DNA of 64,000 nucleotides from Morinoia aosen (taxonomy: Eukaryota > Arthropoda > Malacostraca > Amphipoda > Talitridae), in contig CM059571.1 in assembly GCA_030386875.1 (NCBI GenBank), positions 22,500,355-22,564,354 of the forward strand, written 5' to 3'. The translations under genes were made by a program, and so were the position numbers. Under the pieces are notes generated by a model. That model searched no databases, was not told the origin of the DNA, and saw only the letters and a list, made by a program, of their open reading frames with translations. The first letter of the stretch is position 1; every line of letters starts with the position of its first letter. This document shows, one piece after another, positions 9,931 through 20,960 of this stretch.

Positions 9931-12900
9931 AATAGCCTTATTACTATAACATTTAATTTAGTTTTGGTCCTCTTAACATCCCACCAGGCAACGGGAGATG
10001 AAGTTGGGCTTGGAGGTCCTGGGCCCTTGTTGTTGTTCCCCAGCTACGCGATAACCCATACCAAACCTTGACTTACAGGAGGCTCCTGTTTACGGAACGA
10101 ATCTTCATCTCTGTTTCTTGAAGTTGTGTTTCTCGTATTAAATTATAGATAATTGAATTACTCCTGGCTGTTTATTATTTGTATTACATTCCTTACCCAA
10201 AATATTTCGGACAGGTAGCGTTAGTGGGAAATTGCAGCAGCACCACCTACCGGCTTGGCAAGAATCGGCATTTACACCAGGGATACCAGATGAATGAGTC
10301 AGCTCATGGCCACATTTTATGAGGAACGATGGCCAAAATGGCCACTAAAAAGCTTACAGACATTTTTTCATTTAAAACTCACAATACTTATAAACGTTTT
10401 ACTCACATTGGCAATGTTACGACGAGAGCACCGCCTCGAGATGCTGCAGGTTTTTTTGTTTCTTGAATCGTGCGATGTTTTCAAAAATGGCCAAGTAAAT
10501 TTCTCTGGGCCACGGCGTTCAAAAAATGACCAACTTTATGTAAATTGGGTAAGAAATGGCCGATCTGGCAACCAGGATTTACACTATAGTGCAGGCATTT
10601 CACGAGGAGTTTCTATATTTTTGTCCAACCCCCGTACATATTGGCAACTATAGTTGAAGTTCTATTTAGCACATTATTCACAGTGAAATGAGGAGCAGTG
10701 TTAGGAATGAATAAATTAGGCCTATATGAATTATACATATAGGCAATCAACGCAGTGTGTCATTAAGAGGCGCAACGTGTTACATCGGTTGGATACGGTG
10801 GTTGTGAACGAAGCTCAATTTCGTTATGTGAAGAAGACTCCGTAACTTAATCCTACAATGTAAGGCATGAATGGAACTTAGCAGTATAACTAAGCGTATT
10901 AAAATTTCACATTGTTTCAGAGTATCCCGTGGGATGAAATATTACAAACCAGCTACCTCGGTAATTACTCCCTATCGATTGACGAAGATTAATTAGATTA
11001 GCAAATATGGGGAATAAAATGAAGTTCTAATAGTGACAGAAAAAGTTTTAATTTTGCATTAAACATTGCAAGGTATGTTTGAGAACAAAAGAGATATCAG
11101 TCGCTAAGAGTTCCATAAAAATAAGACGCTAAACTGTTGGGTAGGGAATTATCATAGATTTCAAGCCTGAAAAATGCGAGTTTACTCTCATTTTTCTACA
11201 GTCTAAAATCTCAATACTTCTAAAATCTCCATGTAAGGCCGTCGTATGAGTCCAGATCTAAGTTTGCTGCTCAAGTTCAAGTTATAATAGCCTTTACTGT
11301 TCACAGACCTATAGTATGTGTGTATTTCATTGCAAGTATATTGAACAACATGAAATTATACAAAGTAATACTAGATCCTTGATAATCATATAATACTACC
11401 TCTACGTTAACAGTTAGTACCTCTTTTCATATGTTGCCACTCTTCTCTATCATCCATTTAAATTTTCAACCTCCTGCGCACGGACACCCTGGATCTTCCA
11501 TGGGGGTTCAGGTTTAGTTGCTATTAATTGCGATCATAAATTTACAATTTATTGAGAGCCCAAAAATAGTGCTTAATCACTGGTTATTTTTTAACAAAGT
11601 TCATGAAATCGAACGAATACATTTCTACCCGGATGGTGCTTTTGAAACGTAAGCAACATAGACCTCTTATCAAACGATCGATCAAGAGAAGCTCGATCTT
11701 GATCGCTTTAAGCTGTAATGCATGCTCACTAGGGCTCTGAAATGTTATACGGTATGCATGCACGTTCGGAAACGATGCATGCACTTAGCTTGTCTTGAGT
11801 GTAGGTGTAGTTATCATTATACGAAGCAAGAATAAAAGTGCAGGGAGACACATTTAATGAAATCATTATCTTATTGAAAAATGTAACGCACGAAGAGAAA
11901 GGCAGAAAAAAACAGAATCATATAGAAAAAAATGTTCAATATTAATTAAAGATGCTTAAAAAAATAAACCTTAATTTTGAATGTTACAAAATTGAAAATA
12001 GTGAACCGATTTTCGCATGCTTAATTTCACTGGATGCAGTAATTCATTCTCTATCCCATTTTTGTAAAACTTTCCAAATGATGGAAACTTCTAAGGGTTT
12101 CATAAAGATATAAGTTCAAATTGTAGGTACAAAAGTTCAAATTTTTGGAATGATTCGACTGATGGTTGCACAGAATGTACATATTTACATTATTTATTCT
12201 CAACAAAAATCCACAATTTTCTTATATCAATGTGGAAATCAACTTAGTATTTTCTTGAATTCTTGTATTTATTTTTCTTCCACTTAAGCCTTGTGCAAAT
12301 TGAACCCAGTTCCTTCATTACTAAATTTGTCCTCATTGCGATACATGGTTATAGTTTAGTTGGAGCAAGATATGTCACTAAATTAAAGCTTCTAAATAGA
12401 ACTGGGGCACTTGTTTGTAGCATCTTGTTAGACTGTAGCTATACAAGATAAAAATTTGCGACTTCTTTCTTAGTTGCATCTTAAAGAGATTTGATTATTT
12501 TTTTCTAAAAATTACAGAGTAGATTACTATGTACTTCACAAGATAACTGTATCATGTTTACAGCTAAGAATGTGAAAAGAATTAATTTTTGTATCCAACG
12601 CAGTCAAATGTGTTTAAATATGTTCTCTATTTTCAATTTTGTTGGCATTTAAAGTGGGGTGCGTTTTTTTTCTTAAGCTCCCTGCAATACATTATAGTTG
12701 CAAAGGGAATGCCGATTGCAAGTTATTTAAACATTAAAATGTACAACGATTCGAAAATATGGAGGTTTGTTTGACTAGATGCAGAGGATATTACTTTGAA
12801 ATCATCTAACCGAACTGAAAGGTCGCACTTCTCTGTATGAGAGCGGACTTGGAATGTGGAGGAGCGGAAAGAAACTGTTTGGTCCTTAAACTCCTGCCGG

Positions 12901-14373
12901 CATGCTCAGCAACACGAACACCGAGGGCTCGAGTAGTCCAGCCCACGTTTTCAGACGCACATTGTGGGCAACTATATTTATAAATAACAAATGAGAGTTT
13001 GTCTTTGAGAGTTTCACTTTATAATTGAAATGGGATATTATTCAATACGTATTAACTAACACGATTTAAAATTAATTTGCGAAAAATGTCTCGACAGAAT
13101 TGAGAGAAATTATTTTCTCAGTTTCTCTGATTGTAGGCCACAGATCTGAAACGAGTAAACAAATTTTTAAGAGCAGCAGGTAATGTTACATGGGGATAGA
13201 AATTTTTGTTCAAGAAGTATTTAATACAGGAATCTACAAACTCGAATGAAGAACCATTACTGCTAAAAACTTCCAAAAGCTCATATTCCTTACGAATAGC
13301 TTGAAATGTTGAGCATACACAATAAGCCCTTCACAACAAGGTTTTATCGCCGTTTAATTTGAAACTGGATGTACAGTAGCTGAATGAACTAATTCCTAAG
13401 CCGGTAAATGTTTGCTGACAGACGACACATCATACCCTCATTACAAGTGATATTTGCATCTTAAAATGAAAAATATTCTCAACATCTAGTCAAATGAAAC
13501 TTCGCATTTTGGAATCGTTGTTCATATTAAAAAATAAATCCGTTTTAAATGATATGCAGTCAGCATTCCTTTGCAAAAATAAAATATTAATACCGAAGAT
13601 ATTTTCTCTTAGCTTATGTATTTTTCTACTTTTTCTGTTTTTCTCTTCGTATGATTGATATATTTTGATTTACATTTGACTGGTTTTTTCCCCTTGTTTC
13701 AGAGTTGATAATGACCCAGAAGATCGGAGCGCTAAAAAAAATTTTCTTAGTCGTTGACTTTCTTCAATGAGACATTGATTTCATTAAATACGTGTCTCTT
13801 TGCACTTTTTATTTAGATTGCAAAAAGCAAAACATTTATGAATATATTCGCTGTACAAAGCTTGTACAATCTAGCGTGACGTGCAATACTGAAATGCAGT
13901 GAGATGTAATCGGTGGCCCATTCTCAGTACTTTTCGTTGCTTCGACTGTTTTCCTAGGTCAAAAAAATTTAATGCTACGTACCTCGCAGGATCAGAAGTC
14001 TATGGCAGATAGTGTAATTAATGCGTCTCTTGGTTCCTTCAGGCTCAATTATTACAAAACTGAAGGGCTAATTTTGTGGTGCAGCTTTACCGAATCATAT
14101 TTTCACCCTCCATGAAAATCTGTGCTTGCATCCGAAAGCATCTTTGGAATATGCTGTGTATGTCTAATGAAATGTTTAAATATTTCATCAAGAGATTAGC
14201 AATGCACTATGAGCCCGAGTGATTCAAATGCATTTTGAAAAATGTTTAAGCGGAATCCATAGTAAGAGGCTGCTCACCACAGCCCGTAACTTACGTTCTC
14301 AGTTGCACGGCTAAGATGGCGTATATTGATTGAAAAATCGGCCCTAGAATAGCAATCATCGATTGAATAAGCG
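9931..14373. other. Long AT-rich region without recognisable genes
   Basis: Nothing I can name. A 119-codon ORF at 10294-10653 overlaps a segment with several AAAATGGCC repeats and looks non-coding. A GC-richer patch at 12820-12970 holds no exon I can bound. ORFs at 11584-11784 (minus), 12263-12451 and 12589-12774 have low-complexity, AT-driven composition. Probably intergenic or intronic DNA with very old repeats. Confidence 0.5.
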
Positions 14374-14996
14374 AGGTCACAAATTCAGCCGGACATCAAA
14401 CTGTTCTGGAATGCGATTCAGTAGCTCAACGTATCCTGGAGCGCTGATTTCAAACTGTTGGGCTCGTTCCCCGTGCGCTGATATCCGCCACAAAAGAACG
14501 AACAAATCTATGCCAAGGCGCATTCCTGACAAATTTTCATGCCGGCGAACAGGTTTAGTCTTCATTGCCTAATACAATGCGATCGATTTGCTGAAGACAG
14601 CAAACATGACAGGTGAGATGTAAATTGCCTTCTTGGTGCGTTATGGCGACAAGAGTTCTTGCTGTCTGGGACACAAGTTTTGTAGGCACTGGACCGGCCG
14701 GCGGTCAACATTGGTTAGTAACCAAGCGTTGTGATATACCGAAGGGTACATTATAGCTCCTGGCTGCACCTTCATTACACGATAAGAATTTTCTTGAAAC
14801 TTTGCACGAACGTCATTCGTCTCTTCGGTAGCAGTTTAATGCTCAGCTGAGCAATGCTTGAATACATGCTTCCAGGGACATCCATGCAGATGATTGGTTT
14901 GCAAGTAATGATCGTCTCCTGAACGCGAAATTCTACGCGTTCCTTGAAAATAAAATATCTCTGTCTTCGATCAGCGTCAGATTGTTTCGTCATCGT
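14374..14996 (-). pseudogene. Decayed coding-like region, unidentified
   Basis: On the minus strand an ATG-started stretch (14993-14775, 72 codons) has balanced codon use and reads RVEFRVQETIITCKPIICMD followed by VPGSMYSSIAQLSIKLLPKR. Beyond its stop another frame reads VYHNAWLLTNVDRRPVQ. The same frame, after two stops, continues into an ATG-started 62-codon stretch (14565-14377) with GIDLFVLLWRISAHGERAQQ. The scatter of stops over about 620 bp of protein-like sequence suggests a dead gene or retrocopy. I do not recognise the family. The minus reading is preferred to the plus ORF at 14363-14572 for its codon use. Confidence 0.35.
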
Positions 14997-15357
14997 CTAT
15001 GGAACATCAATGAATGCAAGTCGGAATTTGTCATCCAAAGGGCCCTAGAAATGTCTCTGCAGGTAACTTGATCTTCCATTGAAGTAGTATACTCGACTTG
15101 AGTTTGTGCGATGTTTCTGGGGAATATGCAAACTTCCTCGATAAACTACAACTTGTTTTCATCAAATCTAATTACTGCGTAGAAATAACGTTAATCAGAA
15201 ATTCTGCAGGCTAATCCCTACTCCCAAGCATAGGCTTGAATACTAACAGCGAAGTGGCTCACGTTGAGACACGATGCTGTACCACAAGTAAAGCACGAGT
15301 TTTAGCAATGCCTCCTACCTCTCAACGCCTGCTCCTAGACGCTGCACACTGCAATGA

Positions 15358-16290
15358 CGTCACACTAGTGGTCGGAAGATTGGGACAGTTTTAAATGAAA
15401 TTTTATGGTGGCCTGGTTTTATGGTTTTATGGTGGTGGCAATTTATCCTACACCTAACAAAACTAACGTCAATTCTATTCTTAAAGTTCTAAAATTCCTT
15501 GTTTCTATCCATTTAAAACTACTCTCACATAATTAATATCAAGCCTAAATGCCGCAGAAAGATAACTAGTCTACTCTATACTTGAAGTAACTGTTGGAAA
15601 AAAAACTGTTTTCAGGTCATTACCCACGGCAAAATTTTCGTTACCCACTGGTCGATATTTTACGCGCAGTTTGGGAACCTCTGCTCTAAGCTCTTAGATT
15701 GTGAGTTTTCTGATCTATTTACGATCAATTAAGGGAATCACAGTCATCATGTGAAGTTTAGATACGTTTGGAAGAATAAAATTGTAGCTAAGACTGTTTT
15801 CAAATTCACGATGGGTAATATTGAGGATTTTCCCGTTTGCTTCTTGGAATGTGCCAGACTTAAGTCGTGAATGACGGTTTTTGACGATCTCGCGTTATAC
15901 CTATAGGATCAGTGTGAAAATGAAAATTGTATGAAGTATCCTCCGTTAGTAATTATTATGCTTCAGTTGTAGAATAAGGACCCAACCTTGCTGATATTGC
16001 AAGAACATGTACCAGTACATTATTTACATAGTTTAAATTGTCAATTCGGGTGAGTCGGGCAAATCTCAAGCTTAAAAAGTTCGAAAACGATTAGTTTTAA
16101 TCGCATCACAAATAATCGTTGAATCCTTACATTTTTCATGCACTGATTCGAAAAGTGCCATTGAATATCACCTTACAATTTCCAAAGTTAGCTTTTATCT
16201 ACGAGAAATCAACGTTGCATTAGAGCCAGCTCAATTTTGCCCCTTCCATTCATGATAAATGGCACGAAGTCTGGGACCACTAGTGTGACG
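15358..16290. mobile_element. Possible non-autonomous DNA element with 16-bp inverted ends
   Basis: CGTCACACTAGTGGTC at 15358-15373 recurs inverted at 16275-16290, an exact 16-bp match 933 bp apart. CACTA at the terminus would fit a CACTA/EnSpm element, but the flanking 3 bp do not match as a target duplication. The interior has no transposase sequence I recognise. A chance match is not excluded. Confidence 0.3.
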
Positions 16291-17313
16291 ACACGATTTT
16301 TACGCTCATATCTGTAGAGATTGGCGGCATTAGTTTAAGTCGCGATCGATATGCTGATTTTTCACCCGCACAGTTTTTGAACAGCAACTGCTATAAAGTT
16401 TTTGAATTGCGACAGTTTCTGCGTTTGGTAAAATCAGCATCAATCACAGCAGGTTACGTAAAATAGACCCTGGAGATGCTAAGTTGTCTCTCGTGCTGCA
16501 GAACTAACTCGATCCGGTGAGTACCACGTCTCTTCACGAAACCGTCCATGGATGGATGGTAAGTTTCTGAACATTAGAGTGGATTCGGGACAGAGTGGAC
16601 TAGGAATATTAGAGTGAACTCAATACAGAGGTCTAAAACACGTAACTCCCGGGCCAATTTACGTAGTGGAAAAATGTACGAAGCCAGTGTGTGATTGAAA
16701 GTGAAGTATGAGTAATTCTGTGCATGATTTTTTTCATGCACAAGAACAATGCAAGACTCTCTCTGATTATTTTATTTATTTGATGCAATTTAAGCCCACA
16801 CTCATTTAAAATGTTCACACCAGTATCATTAACTATCTTATATATTTTTCATATTCGCTGAAGGAGCTTCAAAAAACCGAGTTCGTGGAATAATTTTTTC
16901 AAATTTTCCAATGTTAAATTATATACTTCTCATTCAATGTTAAATTGGATGAAAAACATGCCAAATACATGACAGAGAAGAGAGACATTCAGTTAATCTG
17001 CCATAAAGGAAAGAAGTATTTAAAAAAACTCGATGAATAATTAATATCCTTCATTTTTCTCCTTAACAAATAAGTGTTAATGCGTCACGTTAGGATTGAC
17101 GTAAGCCTTTGACAAAACAGAGAGCTATTCCGCGCAGACAACAGTTGTATTTTCACTACGCGCGGAAAATCCTACCAAAATATAAAGTATGGCGCCTGTT
17201 GACGCGTTGACTGCCTTCTGGGGCACAAAAGTAACACTGGTTAAATTACTCACTTACGTATCGGTGTGAATGAACAGCATTTAAATTAGTTCAACATCTT
17301 TTTCAGAAGAAAT
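16291..17313. other. Unassigned AT-rich region
   Basis: No gene or element recognised. A slightly GC-richer patch at 17080-17230 has palindromic CGCGC motifs but no open exon. Confidence 0.4.
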
Positions 17314-17317
17314 TTAA

Positions 17318-18086
17318 CTCATTGACTGCGATGAGTTAAACTGAACTTCAATATCCAACTCAAATTTAGAGTCAAAAGTTGTTTAAAAATTTTATAAACA
17401 GCAAAATTTAACTGGGTGAAATAAATATCGTTACCATGAAAGATTGTGAAAAATTTGGTCGATATTGAGTTTGTTGCGCTCACGGAAATAAAAAATTATG
17501 TTCCAAAGAATCACTAAAGGAACCCATTTAAGAATATTTTACAGAAATTATATTTTGCTTGCTGATACGTAATATTCGAGTTATTAAACTTTGAAGTTAT
17601 AGGAACGTCGTACATAACAGTGAAGAAACGGACACACAAATATGCTGTAATATGGCACTGACGTGATGATAGGAAAGATTAGGTTTGGGAACGTTAGGTC
17701 AATTAAATAAACTAGCCTACAGTAACCTAAATAAACCTAAAATAACTTAACTTAACTATACCGACACTGATCGCTTCCGCCAAAATACTGCGCGTATTCC
17801 AACAATGCAGGTACGACGCGGCCGACTATATAATGTTATTCTTACCTGAACGTAGTTCATGTTATATCTCGAAAATAACGCATCAGCGAGCAAAATGTCA
17901 TTCATGCAAAGCGTTTTTAAATGTGCTCCTATATATAGTGATTCGTGTGAACCAAGATTTTAATTTCCATGAGCGCGTAAAAATCAGTATCGACCAAAAA
18001 TTTTCAAATGACCCATCGATATGGGTCGTTTTGCAGCTGGAGAAACTTAAGCACGACCTACCGGCGGGTCATCCCGCAAGAATGTG
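17318..18086. mobile_element. piggyBac-like MITE (family A, copy 1), carrying a nested element
   Basis: The left end CTCATTGACTGCGATGAG follows TTAA (17314-17317). The right end contains the family's near-palindrome (GACCTACCGGCGGGTC, about 18056-18071) and finishes ...AATGTG (18081-18086) before GTAA. It aligns with copy 5 at 27.07 kb through both halves once the nested 17457-17995 segment is removed. The TTAA target fits piggyBac-type transposition, though the right-hand TTAA is mutated. No transposase is encoded. Confidence 0.7.
17457..17995. mobile_element. 539-bp nested DNA transposon with 8-bp target duplication
   Basis: Inserted into MITE copy 1. The termini GGTCGATAYTGA lead inverted repeats of about 33 bp (left 17457-17489, right 17963-17995), about 80% identical. 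AAAAATTT occurs on both sides (17449-17456 and 17996-18003), an exact 8-bp target duplication. The related MITE at 27.07 kb reads GAAAATTTTTCAAA there, uninterrupted. The interior has no transposase. An 8-bp duplication with GG termini fits Merlin-type elements; hAT and P also make 8-bp duplications, but their termini usually start with CA. Confidence 0.75.
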
Positions 18087-18215
18087 GTAAGTATGCGAGG
18101 TAAAATATCATCATTCTATTACATTTTCACACTTCTTAGGGACGATACAAATTTATTTTCGAGCAGTAAAATTGTTTTACAATCTCAGTTACTTACCACC
18201 TTATTTAAAATGAGA

Positions 18216-18243
18216 CCGCTGGGCGCACATGTGCGTCCAGCGG
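18216..18243. repeat. 28-bp near-perfect palindrome (MITE right-end type)
   Basis: CCGCTGGGCGCACATGTGCG followed by TCCAGCGG pairs at 13 of 14 positions. Other copies of MITE family A carry a similar palindrome (GACCCACCGGTGGGTC) just inside the right end. The following AGCGAAAGTG then TTGA resembles that end, so this is probably the right terminus of a further truncated copy. Confidence 0.5.
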
Positions 18244-18258
18244 CAGCGAAAGTGTTGA

Positions 18259-18478
18259 TACATTTCCTGCGCAGGGACCCGCTCGTTGTCACAGAGGTGA
18301 TTTTCATAGTACAGCTCACCGACCTGCAGTCACTACCTCAATTTTTATGAATACTTAATGAAAACTAAATTGAGGCACGATCCACTTGATGTTAGCCATT
18401 TTCAAAATTGCTTACTAGAATTGACTTTATATTCTAATTGAATATTGAACTTCAGAATAACCCATCGAAGTTAACGTG
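18259..18478 (-). mobile_element. piggyBac-like MITE (family A, copy 2)
   Basis: Reverse orientation. Its right boundary CATCGAAGTTAACGTG (ending 18478) is the family terminus CACGTTAACTTCGATG read backward. Next comes TATTCAATTAGAATATAA-type sequence shared with copies at 19.03 and 51.09 kb. The left boundary near CATTTCCTGCGCAGG aligns with the 51.3-kb copy. Flanks TTGA and TTGC are decayed TTAA-like sites. Confidence 0.6.
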
Positions 18479-18811
18479 TTGCCTGCGTTTGCGCGGTTGC
18501 ATCAGTCCGTTTGGTTAGGTCGGCAAAAGCCGACTTGAAAAACCGGCTTTACTGCTCGAGTACATTTTTGTATGCTAAAATTTATTCCGTAAAATGCAGT
18601 AAATTACTTGAAATGCTGTTCGTTTATACCGGCGCTTGAACGAGCAATTTACTTGGTGGTACACTACACTATATCCTAATGTGCTGTCAACTTGTTAATT
18701 AGTATTTGTATTCCAGCAGTTAATTTACTGAAAAATATAAGCGAAATCACAGATCCAGTGTTGTCATCTTGCAGTGAGTTGACCATAGGATAAATCTTAC
18801 GAACTAAATTG

Positions 18812-19029
18812 ACTTAGGCCTCAGTTGGTCGCGATGTGAGCCCTCGGAAAGGATTTTCATTATGCTGCTGACCGACCAGTTGTCACAAACTCAATTTTCA
18901 TAAATTCCTAATCAAAGATAAATGAAAGTGCAGGGTAGTCAATGTTTGTTATTTAAAAATTGCTCCCTGTTATTGATTTAAATATGAGTTGAATATTGAA
19001 CTTCAGTTTAGCCCATCGAAGTCAACGTG
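18812..19029 (-). mobile_element. piggyBac-like MITE (family A, copy 3)
   Basis: It ends in CCCATCGAAGTCAACGTG at 19029, followed directly by TTAA (19030-19033). The interior shares GGATTTTCATTATGCTGCTG, ACCGACCAG and CAAACTCAATTTTCAT with the reverse complement of the 51.1-51.3-kb copy. The left end is worn, so its position is approximate. Confidence 0.65.
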
Positions 19030-19033
19030 TTAA

Positions 19034-20470
19034 GGGCATCCCCAGCAGTTCTGAAGCGAATATTTACTTGGGTTCATCTTTTTGCTCGCAAATCCCACTT
19101 GTTAGTCGTCAACAATTAAATTAAATTGGGTCTAACTTGGAAGAGATCGTATTTGATGTACCATTCTTGTTGGATGGAACCATCTAACATTTCTCACTCG
19201 TTTTCACGCCGTGATTGTATCAGAAAAAAGACTGATAGGTATGAACCTGTCAGACTGTCGCTTCGTCTATCTCCACCGAGAAAATATTTTTACGTTCTCC
19301 CAAGAATTCTCGCATCCATTTAGCTTAAAGGCGACGAAGTCACAATCTATCGTTATTCATCTTCCCTGTTATCACTAAATAGATCTTTCTAAGTAAATAT
19401 ATTTCATTTCTGAATAGCAGTGGAAGATAAATATAGCTGCATGTATTTTGGAGGAAAAACTTATTTACAATATTGACCGTAAATAATGTTATTTCAGCTA
19501 CTGGCCAAGCCACTTCGCGCGATTTCAACATTTTGAAATTAGCCATTTCATAACGGAGTCATCTGCAAAGAAATTGAGACAACTTGATTACTGTTTACAC
19601 AACAGGAAAAGTTGTGCAAAATCGATCTTTCTTTTGGAATTGATTTAACTTCAGGATTTGATTGGGTGAATTTGTGACAAACGTATTTGAAAAGAAGGAG
19701 ACGTCAATAAACGCTGCGAAGGCTCTTTTGCCGCTGAACAAATGTCAGAGTTTCATGATCAAGCACCCGCATGACTTTGGTCAGTTATTTCACGTTTTTT
19801 ATGTAGGTAGGAGCGGCACATTATTATAATGAGGTGAAATGAAATTGTGTTGAGTTACTGTCGTGGTAACCGATTGGATCCAGAGAGAAACGTTTTGAAG
19901 CGATCATCTTCTCGTCCTCTATTAGAGAAGGTAATTGCGCCGATTCTTCTTGTCATGTTCGGAGTGGAGATGTTATCGGCGCTGCACATGGCCTCAGAAA
20001 AAGTGAGGCTCTGAGCACAACATCGTTGGGTCCCTCGACACGAAGTTTCAGCTAATTTGACTGGTGGTGAAACAAGAGAGTCTGCATGCAAAGGAAGTCG
20101 ATCGCCACTTAATTCTGCATTTCCTGCAGAGCTGACTCTTCCTACAACTAGTGTTCGGTTCAAGCAATCAGAGCTGGTGGTGTGATGTAGCGGCTATCGC
20201 TGACTACTGCTGATGAAAACAAGCATTTAAAAAAAAAATTATCAACTCATGAATTCATACATTTGTATGGCTTATATTAATGAGAATAGACCCAACTCAG
20301 AACATGCAACAATCGTTGTATTATATTATCTTACAAATTGTTAGAACGCTTTAAGGTGGAGATACGATCTCACTGTAATTTAGTCTCAATGGGAAAATTT
20401 GCAGGTGACATGAAAAATCCCAAATGACTTGCTCATGAATTTCTCATCGATCATTTTCACTCACGGAGGT
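19034..20470. other. Unassigned region
   Basis: Mostly AT-rich. At 19855-20163 both strands are open over about 100 codons (minus) or 50 codons (plus) with fairly natural codon use. Neither has an ATG in a good position, a recognised domain or defensible splice sites, so I leave it uncalled. Confidence 0.35.
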
Positions 20471-20960
20471 TGTGTCGCACGATCTTGCTCTCTTAGGGTT
20501 CGCCGTGCTGGAACTCTGCAAGCACCGGAGCTTTCCAGTCCCAGGCACTCCAGCTTGCCCTGAGAAGATGACAGGCATCAACCGATGCTGTTTGCGACAA
20601 GTGCCGGCAAAATGCCTCTCTATAATTTCCCAAATTGAAAAAAAACTTCGGCACGCAAATGTCACCGGCTTTTACGGCAGTTCGTCTAGCAGCGAATGCC
20701 AATTTCTCTGCTCTGTGTCTCTCTGGGCTGGAGCAGACAGGGCGGCAGACGGTCGGTCCAGCGGTGTCTGCTCACTAAACGCGCCATTAGAAGGGGGCGG
20801 TAATTTGCTGATCCGCAACACAGGCTGTAGCTGTCAGCCTCATGCTCCTTTGAATATTAAATCCAAGGCAAAATCCCGTAGAGGCGGTGGTCAGGGGGGC
20901 TCAGGAGACATATCTCAATGCATTTTTTGTTCACTGTCCTTGTACGCGCGCGCCATATGA
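20471..20960 (+). other. GC-richer block with a 162-codon open frame
   Basis: The composition rises well above the flanks, with several CpG and GCGCGC stretches. The plus frame is open from 20472 (GTG, no ATG) to 20960. The peptide is rich in Cys, Ser and Gly, with CSLNAPLEGGGNLLIRNTG and SKAKSRRGGGQGGSGD, and resembles no family I know. The minus strand is also open for about 70 codons. It could be an untranslated first exon or promoter-proximal DNA. Confidence 0.25.

Noticed and set aside
17640-17780. TTAGGT/AACCTAA-rich stretch as telomeric repeat
   Set aside because: Units are irregular (AACCTAAATAAACCTAAAATAA), not a regular TTAGG array; it lies inside the nested transposon.
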